A DNA stretch of 64,000 nt, from the NCBI RefSeq assembly GCF_001563225.1, contig NZ_CP014206.1, positions 248,001 through 312,000 of the forward strand, in the 5' to 3' direction. The translations under genes and the position numbers were made by a program. The notes under the pieces are model-generated. The model had not been told where the DNA came from and did no database searches. It was given only the letters and a program-made list of their open reading frames with translations. Origin of the DNA: Pseudodesulfovibrio indicus (GTDB lineage: Bacteria; Desulfobacterota; Desulfovibrionia; Desulfovibrionales; Desulfovibrionaceae). Positions 17,760 to 27,192 of this stretch are shown here, piece by piece; the stretch's first letter is position 1; every line of letters begins with the position of its first letter.

Positions 17760-18259
17760 GGTTCCAGCTCGAACCGCTGTTCGGTGATCTCCGGCCCCCA
17801 GCCGTCGCCCACGGCCTCCTCGGCCAGCACGAACCCGTTCCGCTCGTAGAGCTTGCGGGCCGCGCCCAGCCCGGCGAAGGTCCACAGGTACACGGACCCG
17901 AACCCGCGCCCGCGGCAGAACGCCAGGGACTCGGCGAACAGCGCCCCGCCCACGCCGCACCCCTGCGCGTCTTCGCGCACGATGAACCAGCGCAGCCGCG
18001 CCCGGCCCGGACCGGACCTCGACCCGTCCACGGCCACCGCCCCGGCGAACGCGCCGTTGATCTCCGCCCACCAGAACCCGTCGCGAGCCGCGTCGAACCC
18101 GGCCATGAATGCTGCCAGCTCACCGGACACCTGGGCCTCGAACCGATGGTCGAACCCCCACCGCCGCCCGTAGTAGTCTGCGTGCAGGCGGACCGTCTCC
18201 CCCACGGGAGGCGTTCGGTCCGGGCGGTCCGGGTCGTGTTGATGAATGGCGAAGTCCAT
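17756..18259 (-). CDS. GNAT family N-acetyltransferase
   Basis: 167 residues with the GNAT fold. The acetyl-CoA loop is [21 protein letters not shown] (Q/R-x-x-G-x-G/A type). A later [15 protein letters not shown] matches the conserved C-terminal strand region. The start [15 protein letters not shown] at 18259 lies beside the 37-bp palindrome; a start at 18307 would place coding sequence through the palindrome and is unlikely. Divergent from a MarR gene, an arrangement often seen for a MarR-controlled acetyltransferase. Substrate unknown. Confidence 0.88.
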   Translation of the reverse strand: MDFAIHQHDPDRPDRTPPVGETVRLHADYYGRRWGFDHRFEAQVSGELAAFMAGFDAARDGFWWAEINGAFAGAVAVDGSRSGPGRARLRWFIVREDAQGCGVGGALFAESLAFCRGRGFGSVYLWTFAGLGAARKLYERNGFVLAEEAVGDGWGPEITEQRFELEP

Positions 18260-18269
18260 TCGTGGTGTA

Positions 18270-18306
18270 TGGGCAAACTGGTTGACTTTGTCAACCAGTT
18301 TGCCCA
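18270..18306. promoter_or_regulatory. 37-bp perfect palindrome between GNAT and MarR genes (candidate MarR operator)
   Basis: TGGGCAAACTGGTTGAC, then TTT, then its exact reverse complement. It ends 9 bp before the MarR ATG and begins 10 bp before the GNAT start, so a bound dimer would block both genes. The inner core GTTGAC-TTT-GTCAAC has the size of a MarR site. Confidence 0.7.
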
Positions 18307-18315
18307 AGGTGGGGC

Positions 18316-18744
18316 ATGCCAGCGCAATACCAGATCGATCGATTCCGGCATTTCAACCGGTTCTACACCAACTACCTCGGCCTGCTCGGCAACTCGCTCT
18401 ACGGCAGCGAGGTGAACCTGAGCGAGGCGCGGGTGCTCTTCGAGCTGGACGGGCGCCCCGGGTCCCCGGCCCGCGACCTGGCCGCCCGCCTCGGCCTGGA
18501 CAAGGGATACCTGAGCCGCATGCTCAAGCGGTTCGCGCGCCACGGATGGCTGGAGGAGACGCCCTCCCCGGACGACGCCCGGGTCAAGGAGTTGCGCCTG
18601 TCCCACGCCGGGACCCTGTTCATGGCCGGGCTGCACCGCGCCGCCGCAGGCCAGGCCGAAGAGGCCCTGGCCCACCTGGCCCCCAGGGACCGGACCAGGC
18701 TGCTCGACGCCATGGCGACCATCGAATCCGTTCTCGCCCGCTGA
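18316..18744 (+). CDS. MarR family transcriptional regulator
   Basis: 142 residues. The winged helix-turn-helix is visible: [37 protein letters not shown] (recognition helix), then the wing [21 protein letters not shown]. Dimerisation helices at both ends. Probably represses itself and the divergent GNAT gene through the palindrome at 18270-18306. It is 73 bp upstream of copA in the same direction, but a promoter-like sequence lies between them. Ligand unknown. Confidence 0.9.
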   Translation: MPAQYQIDRFRHFNRFYTNYLGLLGNSLYGSEVNLSEARVLFELDGRPGSPARDLAARLGLDKGYLSRMLKRFARHGWLEETPSPDDARVKELRLSHAGTLFMAGLHRAAAGQAEEALAHLAPRDRTRLLDAMATIESVLAR

Positions 18745-18759
18745 CCCGAAATCCCGCCC

Positions 18760-18788
18760 TTGCCAAAGGGCCGTTCAATGCGCATATT
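18760..18788 (+). promoter_or_regulatory. Candidate copA promoter
   Basis: TTGCCA, 17-bp spacer, CATATT. An ATGCGCAT palindrome (18778-18785) lies in the spacer, a position used by MerR-type and other metal sensors. No metal regulator gene is in the window. Confidence 0.4.
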
Positions 18789-18817
18789 GGACCCATCAAT
18801 TGAAAAGGGTTCTCAAT

Positions 18818-21313
18818 ATGAAGAAAAAGACTGCACAAATCAAAGGCATGCACTGCGCGGCCTGCTCCGGGCGCATCGAGCGCGCGGTGGGCGGGATGGA
18901 CGGCGTGGACACTGTTTCCGTCAACCTGGCCGCCGAGAGCATGGACCTCTCCTACGACCCGGACCTGGTTTCCGAAGACGCCGTTGCCGAGCGCATCAAG
19001 GACCTCGGGTTCGAGGCCGAGTTCGCCCCGGATACCGACGCCGCGCCCGGCCTGGCCACCCTGGACCTCGACCTGGGCGGCATGCACTGCGCCTCCTGCT
19101 CGTCGCGCATCGAGCGCGTGGTGGGCAATCTCTCCGGCGTTTCCACCGCCTCGGTGAACCTGGCCGCCGAGACCGGCAACTTCGTCTTCGACCCTTCCCT
19201 GGTCTCCCGGCGCGAGATCCGCGAGGCCATCTCCGGCGCGGGGTTCACCTCCGAGGTGCGCTCCGAGGCCGCCGACCTGTTCGACAAGCGGCGCAAGGAG
19301 GCCGAGGAGCGGCTGACGGCCCAGAAAAGGGCGCTCATCCCCGCCTTCCTCTTCGCCCTGCCCCTGCTCGTCCTGTCCATGGGCCACATGTGGGGCATGC
19401 CCCTGCCCGCGTTCCTGGACCCCATGCACTCCCCCGCGACCTTCGCCCTGGCCCAGCTCCTGCTGACCCTGCCCGTGGTCTGGTCCGGACGGCATTTCTA
19501 TCTCCAGGGCATCCCGGCCCTGCTGCGCGGCGGCCCGAACATGGACTCCCTGGTGGCCATGGGTACCGGCGCGGCCTTTCTCTATTCCCTCTGGAACACC
19601 CTGGCCCTGGTCTTCCACCTCGGCGACCCGCACGTCCTGGCCATGGACCTCTATTACGAGTCCGCCGCCGTGCTCATCGCCATGATCTCGCTGGGCAAGT
19701 ACTTCGAGGCCCGCAGCAAGCTCAAGACCTCGGACGCCATCCGCGCGCTCATGCAACTGGCCCCGGACACCGCCACCCTGCTGAAGGACGGCGAGCCGAC
19801 CTCCGTGCCGCTGTCCGAGGTGGAGCCCGGCGACCTGCTGCTCATCCGGCCCGGCGAGCGCATCCCGGTGGACGGCACCGTGACCGAGGGCGGCTCGCCC
19901 GTGGACGAGTCCATGCTCACCGGCGAGCCCATGCCCGTGAGCAAGAAGGTCGGCGACACCGTGGCGGGCGGCACTCTGAACACCTCCGGCTCGCTGACCA
20001 TGCGCGCCGACCGCGTGGGCAACGACACCGTGCTCGCCCGGATCATCCGCCTGGTCCAGGAGGCCCAGGGGTCCAAGGCCCCCATCGCCAACCTGGCCGA
20101 CCGCATCAGCTACTATTTCGTGCCCGCGGTCATGCTCACCGCCCTGCTGGCCGGGCTGGCCTGGTACTTCATCGGCAACGCGGGCTTCCCGTTCTCCCTG
20201 CGCATCTTCGTGGCCGTCATGGTCATCGCCTGCCCCTGCGCCATGGGGCTGGCCACCCCCGTGTCCATCATGGTCTCGGCCGGGCGCGGCGCACAGCTCG
20301 GCGTGCTCATCAAGTCCGGGCGCGCCCTCCAGGAGGCCGGGTCGCTGGACACCGTCGTCTTCGACAAGACCGGCACCCTGACCCATGGCCGCCCCGAGGT
20401 GGCCGCCATCACCATGGTCCGGGGCACCCTGGCCCAGACCGAGGCCATCTATCTGGCCGCGTCCGCCGAGAGCCGGTCCGAACACCCCCTGGCCCAGGCC
20501 ATCGTGCGCCACGCCAAGGAAAAGGACCTCGACTTCCCCGCCCCCGCCGAATTCGAGGCGGTCATGGGCAAGGGCATCAAGGCCAAGGTCGGCTACCGCG
20601 ACATCCTCATCGGCAACTGGGCGTTCATGCAGGAACACGGCCTGGGATTCGGCGACGACGGTTTCGCGGAGGAGGCCGTGGGCCACTACGAGAAGCAGGG
20701 CGCGACCGTGGTCTACTTCGCCTCGGACAACAAGCTCAACGCCCTGTTCGCCATCGCCGACGAGATGCGCGACGAGACCCCGGAGGTCATCGCGGAACTG
20801 CAACGGGAAGGACTGACCCCGGTCATGCTCACCGGCGACAGCGAGGTCAACGCGCGGGTCATTGCCGAGCGCGCGGGCATCAAGGACGTCATCGCCGGGG
20901 TCCTGCCCGATCGCAAGGCCGAGGAAGTGGCCCGGCTCAAGGAGCAGGGCCGCAAGGTGGCCATGGTCGGCGACGGCATCAACGACGCCCCGGCCCTGGC
21001 CGGAGCCGACATCGGCATCGCCATGGGGTCCGGCATCGACGTGGCCGTGGAGTCCGGGGACGTGGTCCTCATGCACTCGGACCTGCGGGCCATCCTCACC
21101 GCCCTGCGCCTGTCGCGCGCGACCATGACCAACATCAAGCAGAATCTCTTCTGGGCCTTTGCCTTCAACGTCATCGGCATCCCGGTGGCCGCGGGCGTGC
21201 TGCACGTCTTCGGCGGCCCGACCCTCAACCCCATGATCGCGGGCACCGCCATGGCCATGAGTTCCGTGACCGTGGTCTCCAACGCCCTGCGGCTCAGATT
21301 CTTCAACGGCTAA
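18818..21313 (+). CDS. copA: Copper-exporting P1B-type ATPase
   Basis: 831 residues. Two N-terminal heavy-metal-binding domains carry [10 protein letters not shown] (about 11-20) and [10 protein letters not shown] (about 87-96). Membrane helices, an actuator loop with [10 protein letters not shown], the membrane metal site [10 protein letters not shown], the phosphorylation site DKTGTLTHG, and the hinge [10 protein letters not shown] follow. CPC plus paired CxxC domains mark a Cu(I) exporter (CopA/CtpA-like). ATG 18818 follows AAAGGG; an upstream TTG at 18800 is in frame but less likely. CopZ follows after 19 bp as an operon partner. Confidence 0.95.
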   Translation: MKKKTAQIKGMHCAACSGRIERAVGGMDGVDTVSVNLAAESMDLSYDPDLVSEDAVAERIKDLGFEAEFAPDTDAAPGLATLDLDLGGMHCASCSSRIERVVGNLSGVSTASVNLAAETGNFVFDPSLVSRREIREAISGAGFTSEVRSEAADLFDKRRKEAEERLTAQKRALIPAFLFALPLLVLSMGHMWGMPLPAFLDPMHSPATFALAQLLLTLPVVWSGRHFYLQGIPALLRGGPNMDSLVAMGTGAAFLYSLWNTLALVFHLGDPHVLAMDLYYESAAVLIAMISLGKYFEARSKLKTSDAIRALMQLAPDTATLLKDGEPTSVPLSEVEPGDLLLIRPGERIPVDGTVTEGGSPVDESMLTGEPMPVSKKVGDTVAGGTLNTSGSLTMRADRVGNDTVLARIIRLVQEAQGSKAPIANLADRISYYFVPAVMLTALLAGLAWYFIGNAGFPFSLRIFVAVMVIACPCAMGLATPVSIMVSAGRGAQLGVLIKSGRALQEAGSLDTVVFDKTGTLTHGRPEVAAITMVRGTLAQTEAIYLAASAESRSEHPLAQAIVRHAKEKDLDFPAPAEFEAVMGKGIKAKVGYRDILIGNWAFMQEHGLGFGDDGFAEEAVGHYEKQGATVVYFASDNKLNALFAIADEMRDETPEVIAELQREGLTPVMLTGDSEVNARVIAERAGIKDVIAGVLPDRKAEEVARLKEQGRKVAMVGDGINDAPALAGADIGIAMGSGIDVAVESGDVVLMHSDLRAILTALRLSRATMTNIKQNLFWAFAFNVIGIPVAAGVLHVFGGPTLNPMIAGTAMAMSSVTVVSNALRLRFFNG

Positions 21314-21332
21314 CCAACCAAAGGAGTCCACT

Positions 21333-21530
21333 ATGGCAACCGTGAAAGTCAAAGGCATGTCCTGCCAGCACTGCGTCAAGTCCGTGACCGAAGCCATGGA
21401 AAAACTCGGTGCCAAGGACGTCAAGATCGACCTGCTCACCGGCGACGTGAACTACGAAGAACCCGCGCCCATCCGGAAGGACGACATCAAGGCCGCCATC
21501 GAGAAGATCGGCTTCGAATACGCCGGTTAG
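21333..21530 (+). CDS. copZ: Copper chaperone CopZ-like HMA protein
   Basis: 65 residues, a single heavy-metal-associated domain with the metal site GMSCQHC (about 8-14) and a conserved C-terminal IEKIGFEYAG. Ribosome site AAAGGAGTCC just upstream. It probably delivers Cu(I) to the CopA encoded 19 bp before it. Confidence 0.93.
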   Translation: MATVKVKGMSCQHCVKSVTEAMEKLGAKDVKIDLLTGDVNYEEPAPIRKDDIKAAIEKIGFEYAG

Positions 21531-21951
21531 GCGGCTGGCTCTCGGGGGCCCCTCGCCGGGGGCCTTGGAAATCCCATCCCTCGCTTTGCTATGGCCCGTG
21601 CGGCTGCCGTTCGGGCGCGGAAAACGGATGAAACGGCGTGCTTCCCTTCTTGAGGGGGGTACGCCGTTTTTTTCCGCCCGAAATCCCGGGGTATTGGAAG
21701 GCGGCCTCCCGTCACGGCACAAAATTGTCCGCTGCGACCATACACTTTTGTATCTTCCGACAACCTCCCTTGATGGGTCATCCCAATCAACCATCTGAAA
21801 TTATTGAATCAATATCAACGGCACGGTTTCTGCCTTACATTGGTCGGCCCGCATCCCCGTTCGCAGGGGACAACTCGGCGCGCGGAGTCCGAACGCTCTC
21901 GGAGAGGGCGCGCCGGTTGCGGTCCGGCCAAGCCACATACGGAGGTGGAAC
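21531..21951. other. Intergenic region after copZ
   Basis: 421 bp. Apart from the terminator at 21631-21673 and the leader of the next gene I see no gene. The segment 21700-21870 is less GC-rich and may hold the promoter of the 21952 gene. Confidence 0.5.
21631..21673 (+). terminator. Rho-independent terminator of copA-copZ
   Basis: AAACGGCGT ... ACGCCGTTT followed by a T-run; the ~21-nt loop can pair further (CTTCCC/GGGGGG). It lies 100 bp after copZ. Confidence 0.75.
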
Positions 21952-22698
21952 ATGACGAGTCTGGTATTGCTGCGCGACCCCTTTCAGGACGCCTGGGGAT
22001 GGAATCAGCTGGCCCTTGAACTGAGGGACATGGGCCGCCGGGTGCTGTCGCCCGGCCTGGGGGACGGGGTTCCCTGCGCCGCAGGCGAGCCGTCGCGCGC
22101 CCTGCTGCGCGGGCTGGAACGCCGCATCCAAGACGCGGGCGTGTCCCGCGCCGTCCTGGTTTGCTCCGGCTATGCGGGCATGCTCGCCCCGGCCCTGGCC
22201 GAACGCATGCCCTCGGTCTTCAGCAGGATCATCTTCCTGGACGCGGCCCTGCCGGAACAGGGCAAGAGTTACCTGGACGTCTGCCCGCCGCCCCTGGCCG
22301 ACCGCATCCGCGCCGTCGGGACGGGCGACGCCGCGCTGCCCTTCAAAGCCTTTGAGGAGCCGTATGCCGGGCCGGAACAACGGGCCTGGCCCGCGAGCCT
22401 GTGCCTGACCAGCGAGGAGGAACCGGCGGCGGTCTCCTTCGGGAGGAAGCGGGCCGAAACGCTGGGGGTGGAGTGGCGCTGCGTGGACCTGACCGGCTCC
22501 CCGGTCCTGGCCAGGGCGGGCGATCTGGCCCGCGCCCTGGTCAGCTTCGACCCGCCGGAACCCTTGGGCGACGGGACGGGCTGCGGCAGGAGCCGAATGC
22601 CCCACGACATGCGCATGGCTTACTGTGCGCACTATCGCAGACGTCAGGCGCTGGCCGAAACCTCCTGCGATTCGCACACGTCCAGATCGATCCACTGA
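21952..22698 (+). CDS. Alpha/beta-hydrolase-fold protein lacking the catalytic serine
   Basis: 248 residues. The fold is recognisable from SLVLLRDPFQDAWGWNQLALEL at the start and IIFLDAALPEQGKSYLD in the middle, as in the salicylate-binding/methyl-esterase group. The nucleophile elbow normally G-H-S-x-G-G reads V-C-S-G-Y-A-G (near 69-75), with Gly at the Ser position, and the oxyanion HG motif is missing near residue 8. It is probably not a standard esterase. The C-terminal ~35 residues are Arg/His/Cys-rich and unlike the family. GGAGGTGGA precedes the ATG. Not in an operon with the convergent zinc-ribbon gene. Confidence 0.65.
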   Translation: MTSLVLLRDPFQDAWGWNQLALELRDMGRRVLSPGLGDGVPCAAGEPSRALLRGLERRIQDAGVSRAVLVCSGYAGMLAPALAERMPSVFSRIIFLDAALPEQGKSYLDVCPPPLADRIRAVGTGDAALPFKAFEEPYAGPEQRAWPASLCLTSEEEPAAVSFGRKRAETLGVEWRCVDLTGSPVLARAGDLARALVSFDPPEPLGDGTGCGRSRMPHDMRMAYCAHYRRRQALAETSCDSHTSRSIH

Positions 22699-22720
22699 AC
22701 CGGGGCTGCGCCCCCGGCGA

Positions 22721-23005
22721 TCAGGGTTCGTCCCGGAGCCAGAACGGCTTGCGCGCGTCCGACCAGTTCACGCCCCACGCCCCCAGCGCGGCGACGACCG
22801 AGGCGAAAACAAGCATGGTGCCGAACGTGAGGCTGTGCCCGAGAATCAGGCCGCCCAAGAAGAAGTAAAGGGCCATGCGCCCCAACCTGCGTTTGGTCAC
22901 GAACACGGCCCCGCACCCGGTGCAGACGCTGGCCCCGGCCGGGACCTCGGTGGTGCAGAACGGACAGGCGGCCTCCTGCGGAAGGGGAGTGTAGTCGTAC
23001 CTCAT
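22721..23005 (-). CDS. Zinc-ribbon membrane protein
   Basis: 94 residues. An N-terminal zinc ribbon CPFC (14-17) and CTGC (28-31), then basic residues and two closely spaced hydrophobic segments (about 45-80). A small inner-membrane protein with a cytoplasmic zinc ribbon; function unknown. It follows ogt by 16 bp in the same direction, so it is likely the last gene of a yhcC-ogt operon. Confidence 0.75.
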   Translation of the reverse strand: MRYDYTPLPQEAACPFCTTEVPAGASVCTGCGAVFVTKRRLGRMALYFFLGGLILGHSLTFGTMLVFASVVAALGAWGVNWSDARKPFWLRDEP

Positions 23006-23021
23006 GCGGTCTCCCGGCGGA

Positions 23022-23525
23022 TCATTCCAATCCCGGCAACAGCCCCTGTGCCGCGCCTTCCAGGCGAAGCAGGGCCTTTTTCATTTCGATGCCGCCGGAC
23101 GCGGAAAAGCCGGTCATGGCCCCGTTCGCCCCGACCACGCGGTGGCAGGGATAGAGGACCGGGAACGGGTTGGCGCCCATGGCCCGGCCCACGGCCTGCG
23201 CCCCTTTGGGCTGCCCCAGGAGGGCGGCGAGCTCGCCGTAGGTCCGGGTGGTGCCGGGCGGGATGCGGCGCAGCTCGTCCAGCGCGGTGCGCTGGAACGC
23301 GCTCAGGCCGGAGAAATCGAGCGGCAGGTCGGGCCACTCCGGGTCGCGGCGCGCCTCGTAGCGCAAAAGCGCCTCCCTGAGGTCGCGGGCGGGATCGGAC
23401 AGCACGTCGGATTCCACGGCCTCGGCGGCCCAGCGCACGTCCAGGGACCGGACCAGACCGTTCTCCCAGTTGAGGCACAGGGCGAACTTCGCGCCCCGGA
23501 CGCATTCGGTGCGCGCGGCGGTCAT
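23022..23525 (-). CDS. ogt: Methylated-DNA-protein cysteine methyltransferase
   Basis: 167 residues, suicidal repair of O6-alkylguanine. The active site PCHR is in NPFPVLYPCHRVVGANG (near residue 125). The helix-turn-helix region PPGTTRTYGELAALLGQP and asparagine hinge VGRAMGANP are present. The start overlaps the upstream radical SAM gene by ATGA, so the two are translationally coupled. Confidence 0.93.
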   Translation of the reverse strand: MTAARTECVRGAKFALCLNWENGLVRSLDVRWAAEAVESDVLSDPARDLREALLRYEARRDPEWPDLPLDFSGLSAFQRTALDELRRIPPGTTRTYGELAALLGQPKGAQAVGRAMGANPFPVLYPCHRVVGANGAMTGFSASGGIEMKKALLRLEGAAQGLLPGLE

Positions 23526-24526
23526 ACGTCCGCCTCCGGGGAACAGTCTTCCGGACCGGGATTCTCGGGATCAAACCACGGGGGCGGGCCGGATTCCGCG
23601 CCGTTCAACTTGCCCTGCCAGATGTCCTCGCGCTCGAAGTGGTCGCGGATGAGGTTGTGGACGCGGCGCATGTTGCCCGCCCAGGCCGGGGCCAGGAGTT
23701 CGCCGGTGGCGGGGTTGCCGTTCAGGCGGTGGATGACGGTGCGCGGGTCCAGGCGCATGACCGCTTGGCCGAGCCAGTGCAGGTACTCCTCCTGCGAGGG
23801 CGGGACATAGCGCCCCTCCTCGAACCAGCGGGCCAGCCGCGTGCCCCGGCAGACGTAGAGGTTGTGGAACTTGATGCCGCCCACGGGCAGCGCGTTGACA
23901 AAGGCCACGGTGTCGAGCAGCTCGGCCAGACCCTCGCGGCCGTCCAGGGCCGGCAGCCCGGCCATGACGTGGGCGACCACGGTCAGGCCCCGGTCGGCGG
24001 CTGCGCGGGCGGCCTCGGCGAATGCGGCCGCGCCGTGGCCCCGGTTGACGTGGGCCAGGGTGGCGTCGCTCGACGATTGCAGGCCGAGCTCCAGGAACAC
24101 CTCGGCCAGGCCGAGGGCGTCCCGGCGTCCGGCCAGGAGGTCGAGCTTCTCCTCGTCCAGGCAGTCGGGCCGGGTGCCGATGGCCAGGCAGGTCAGACCG
24201 GGGAGCCCGGCCAGGGAGTCCAGGGTCTCGGCCAGCCTCGCGGTCGGGCCGTGGGTGTTGGAATAGGACTGGAGATAGGCGGTGAACCGGGAAAGCCGGT
24301 GTTTCTTCACATGGATGTCACGCCAGAACGCCCATTGTTCGGGTAGGGACAACCCTTTGCCCAGGAGTCCGGAACCGGACCCCTGCGGGTTGCAGAACAC
24401 GCACCCCGTGCGCGACAGGGTGCCGTCCCGGTTGGGGCAGGAGAAACCGGCGTCCAGGGGAATTTTCTGGACTCTTTCGCCGAACTTCCGGCGAAGGTGG
24501 GCGGACAGTCGGAAGGTGCGCTGCAT
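23522..24526 (-). CDS. Radical SAM protein, YhcC/TIGR01212 type
   Basis: 334 residues. The [4Fe-4S] cluster Cys are in FSCPNRDGTLSRTGCVFC (about 29-46), with the longer first spacing typical of the YhcC branch. Further conserved text: YLQSYSNTHGP, LAIGTRPDCL, ELGLQSS, GGIKFHNLYVCRGT. Elp3-like radical SAM fold; the reaction of this branch is not established. First gene of a probable operon with ogt and the zinc-ribbon gene. Confidence 0.9.
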   Translation of the reverse strand: MQRTFRLSAHLRRKFGERVQKIPLDAGFSCPNRDGTLSRTGCVFCNPQGSGSGLLGKGLSLPEQWAFWRDIHVKKHRLSRFTAYLQSYSNTHGPTARLAETLDSLAGLPGLTCLAIGTRPDCLDEEKLDLLAGRRDALGLAEVFLELGLQSSSDATLAHVNRGHGAAAFAEAARAAADRGLTVVAHVMAGLPALDGREGLAELLDTVAFVNALPVGGIKFHNLYVCRGTRLARWFEEGRYVPPSQEEYLHWLGQAVMRLDPRTVIHRLNGNPATGELLAPAWAGNMRRVHNLIRDHFEREDIWQGKLNGAESGPPPWFDPENPGPEDCSPEADV

Positions 24527-24674
24527 GTTTTTTAGAAAATCTTGAGAAAAAAGGCGCGAACCACAACTGGCGTATTGCTAGACCTTGTTTCATTTGGTAC
24601 GAATCTTCAGTTCATATTGTACGCTAGCGCACTTCCCTCCTCTTGGAAAGCGCGTTTCACGCATAGGTTTCTGA

Positions 24675-25748
<1,074 letters not shown>

Positions 25749-25776
25749 GCGACCGATGTTCGAAACAAGGCTATCC

Positions 25777-25816
25777 GAAAGCGCACGATTGCACCTGGCC
25801 GCAATTGTGCGCTTTC
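25777..25816 (+). promoter_or_regulatory. Large intercistronic hairpin between mreB and mreC
   Basis: GAAAGCGCACGATTGC and GCAATTGTGCGCTTTC form a 16-bp stem (one G/T mismatch) with an 8-nt loop and no T-run after it. It may be an RNA-stability or processing element separating abundant mreB mRNA from the downstream genes. Confidence 0.6.
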
Positions 25817-25838
25817 ACGACTGGGCAGGGAAAAACGC

Positions 25839-26723
25839 ATGAGAGGACCCAAGAAAATCGCCACCCTCATCGTGGCCTGCCTGTTCGTGTACCTCACGCT
25901 CTTCACCTGGAACCTGCGCACCGGGCACCTGGACGCCCTGTCCAGCTACACCGGGCTCGACATCTCCGGCGTGATCCTCAAGCCCGGCCTGTGGGTCGCG
26001 GAGCAGGTCACCGGGTTCTGGACCCGCTACATCTACCTGGTGGGGCTGAAGCAGGAGAACGACCAGCTCAAGGCCGAGTCCGCCGAGCTGCGCCGGGCCA
26101 ACATGCTGATGCACGCCCAGGCCGTGTCCGCGGACCGGCTGGAGAAGCTCCTCGGCTTCGTCCCGCCCGAGACCTGGTCCTTTTCCGGGGCGCGGGTCAT
26201 CGGCCACCGCATGGGACCGGCGGGCGCGCTGGACACCATGGTGGTGGACAAGGGCGCGGCCCAGGACGTGACCGACGACATGCCCGTGGTCGCCCTGGAC
26301 GGCGTGGTCGGGCGCATCCTGCGCTCGGGCGCGGCCACCTCCACGGTCCTGCTCCTGACCGACCCCAACAGCCGCATCGCGGTCATCGGCGAGAAGAACC
26401 GCTCGCCCGGCATGCTCATGGGCCAGGGGTACGGCAACCAGCTCCAGCTGCGCTACGTGAACCTGAACGCGACCATCGATTCCGGCGAGCTGCTGCTCTC
26501 CTCCGGGCTGTCCGGCGTCTACCCCAAGGGGCTCCCCGTGGCCCGCGTGACCAAGATACGCCGCTCCGACATCTCCCTGTTCCTGACGGTCCAGGCCGAA
26601 CCCCTGGTGGACGTCGCCGGGCTGGAGGAGGTCCTGCTCCTCGGCCGCGTGCAGGCCGAACCGGGCGAGGAACCCGGCGCTCCCGCCGGGAAGGAGGGCG
26701 AGCCGGTTGCCGCGGACCAATAA
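25839..26723 (+). CDS. mreC: Rod-shape determining protein MreC
   Basis: 294 residues. One N-terminal membrane helix (about 6-24), a coiled coil (about 65-105, LKQENDQLKAESAELRRAN), then the beta-rich periplasmic domain (MPVVALDGVVGRIL, VLLLTDPNSRIAV, ELLLSSGLSGVYPKGLPV). It bridges MreB/MreD with PBP2 in the elongasome. The Gly/Pro/Glu-rich C-terminal tail overlaps the mreD start by 17 bp. Confidence 0.95.
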   Translation: MRGPKKIATLIVACLFVYLTLFTWNLRTGHLDALSSYTGLDISGVILKPGLWVAEQVTGFWTRYIYLVGLKQENDQLKAESAELRRANMLMHAQAVSADRLEKLLGFVPPETWSFSGARVIGHRMGPAGALDTMVVDKGAAQDVTDDMPVVALDGVVGRILRSGAATSTVLLLTDPNSRIAVIGEKNRSPGMLMGQGYGNQLQLRYVNLNATIDSGELLLSSGLSGVYPKGLPVARVTKIRRSDISLFLTVQAEPLVDVAGLEEVLLLGRVQAEPGEEPGAPAGKEGEPVAADQ

Positions 26724-27192
26724 TCTCCTCGCCCTGTTCTGGTGGGGCGGGTACACCGTGCTCGGCGTCTGGGCCCAGCGGACCGTGCCGGGCGTGGACT
26801 TCCTCGCCCCGGGCATCGTCCTCTCCATGCAGGAGGAGGCGGGCAAGCGCACCGCCCTGCTGGCCCTGATCTGGATCCTGCTCCTGGAGGGCGCGGGCAA
26901 CCTGCCCTTCGGCTACGGGCTGGCCTGGTACGGGCTGCTGGCCGCGGCCTACTTCGCCGGGCGCTGGCTGTTCGAGGCGCGCTCCTACCTGTTCATGGCC
27001 CTGCTCGGCCTGTGGGCCGGGCTGCTCCATCCCGTGCTGGTCTACGGGGTGGCCTCCCTGGCCAGCCTCAAGGTGGTCATGGAGCCGCTCTGGATACAGG
27101 GGCTGATCCAGGCCGCGACCTTCCCGGTCATCTGGTTTTTCGCCGACTACTTCTTCCCCAAGAGGCTGAGACAGGATGTCAGACCTCTATAA
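26707..27192 (+). CDS. mreD: Rod-shape determining protein MreD
   Basis: 161 residues, mostly hydrophobic with about five to six helices, as expected for MreD. The start is a TTG at 26707 inside the mreC end, with AAGGAGG (26691-26697) upstream. Its own 3' end overlaps mrdA by 17 bp. Identification rests on hydrophobic profile and position between mreC and mrdA. Confidence 0.9.
   Translation: MPRTNNLLALFWWGGYTVLGVWAQRTVPGVDFLAPGIVLSMQEEAGKRTALLALIWILLLEGAGNLPFGYGLAWYGLLAAAYFAGRWLFEARSYLFMALLGLWAGLLHPVLVYGVASLASLKVVMEPLWIQGLIQAATFPVIWFFADYFFPKRLRQDVRPL

Noticed and set aside
18620-21439. 939-codon minus-strand frame opposite copA
   Set aside because: Antisense shadow of copA; His/Gly/Asp-rich low-complexity text without domains.
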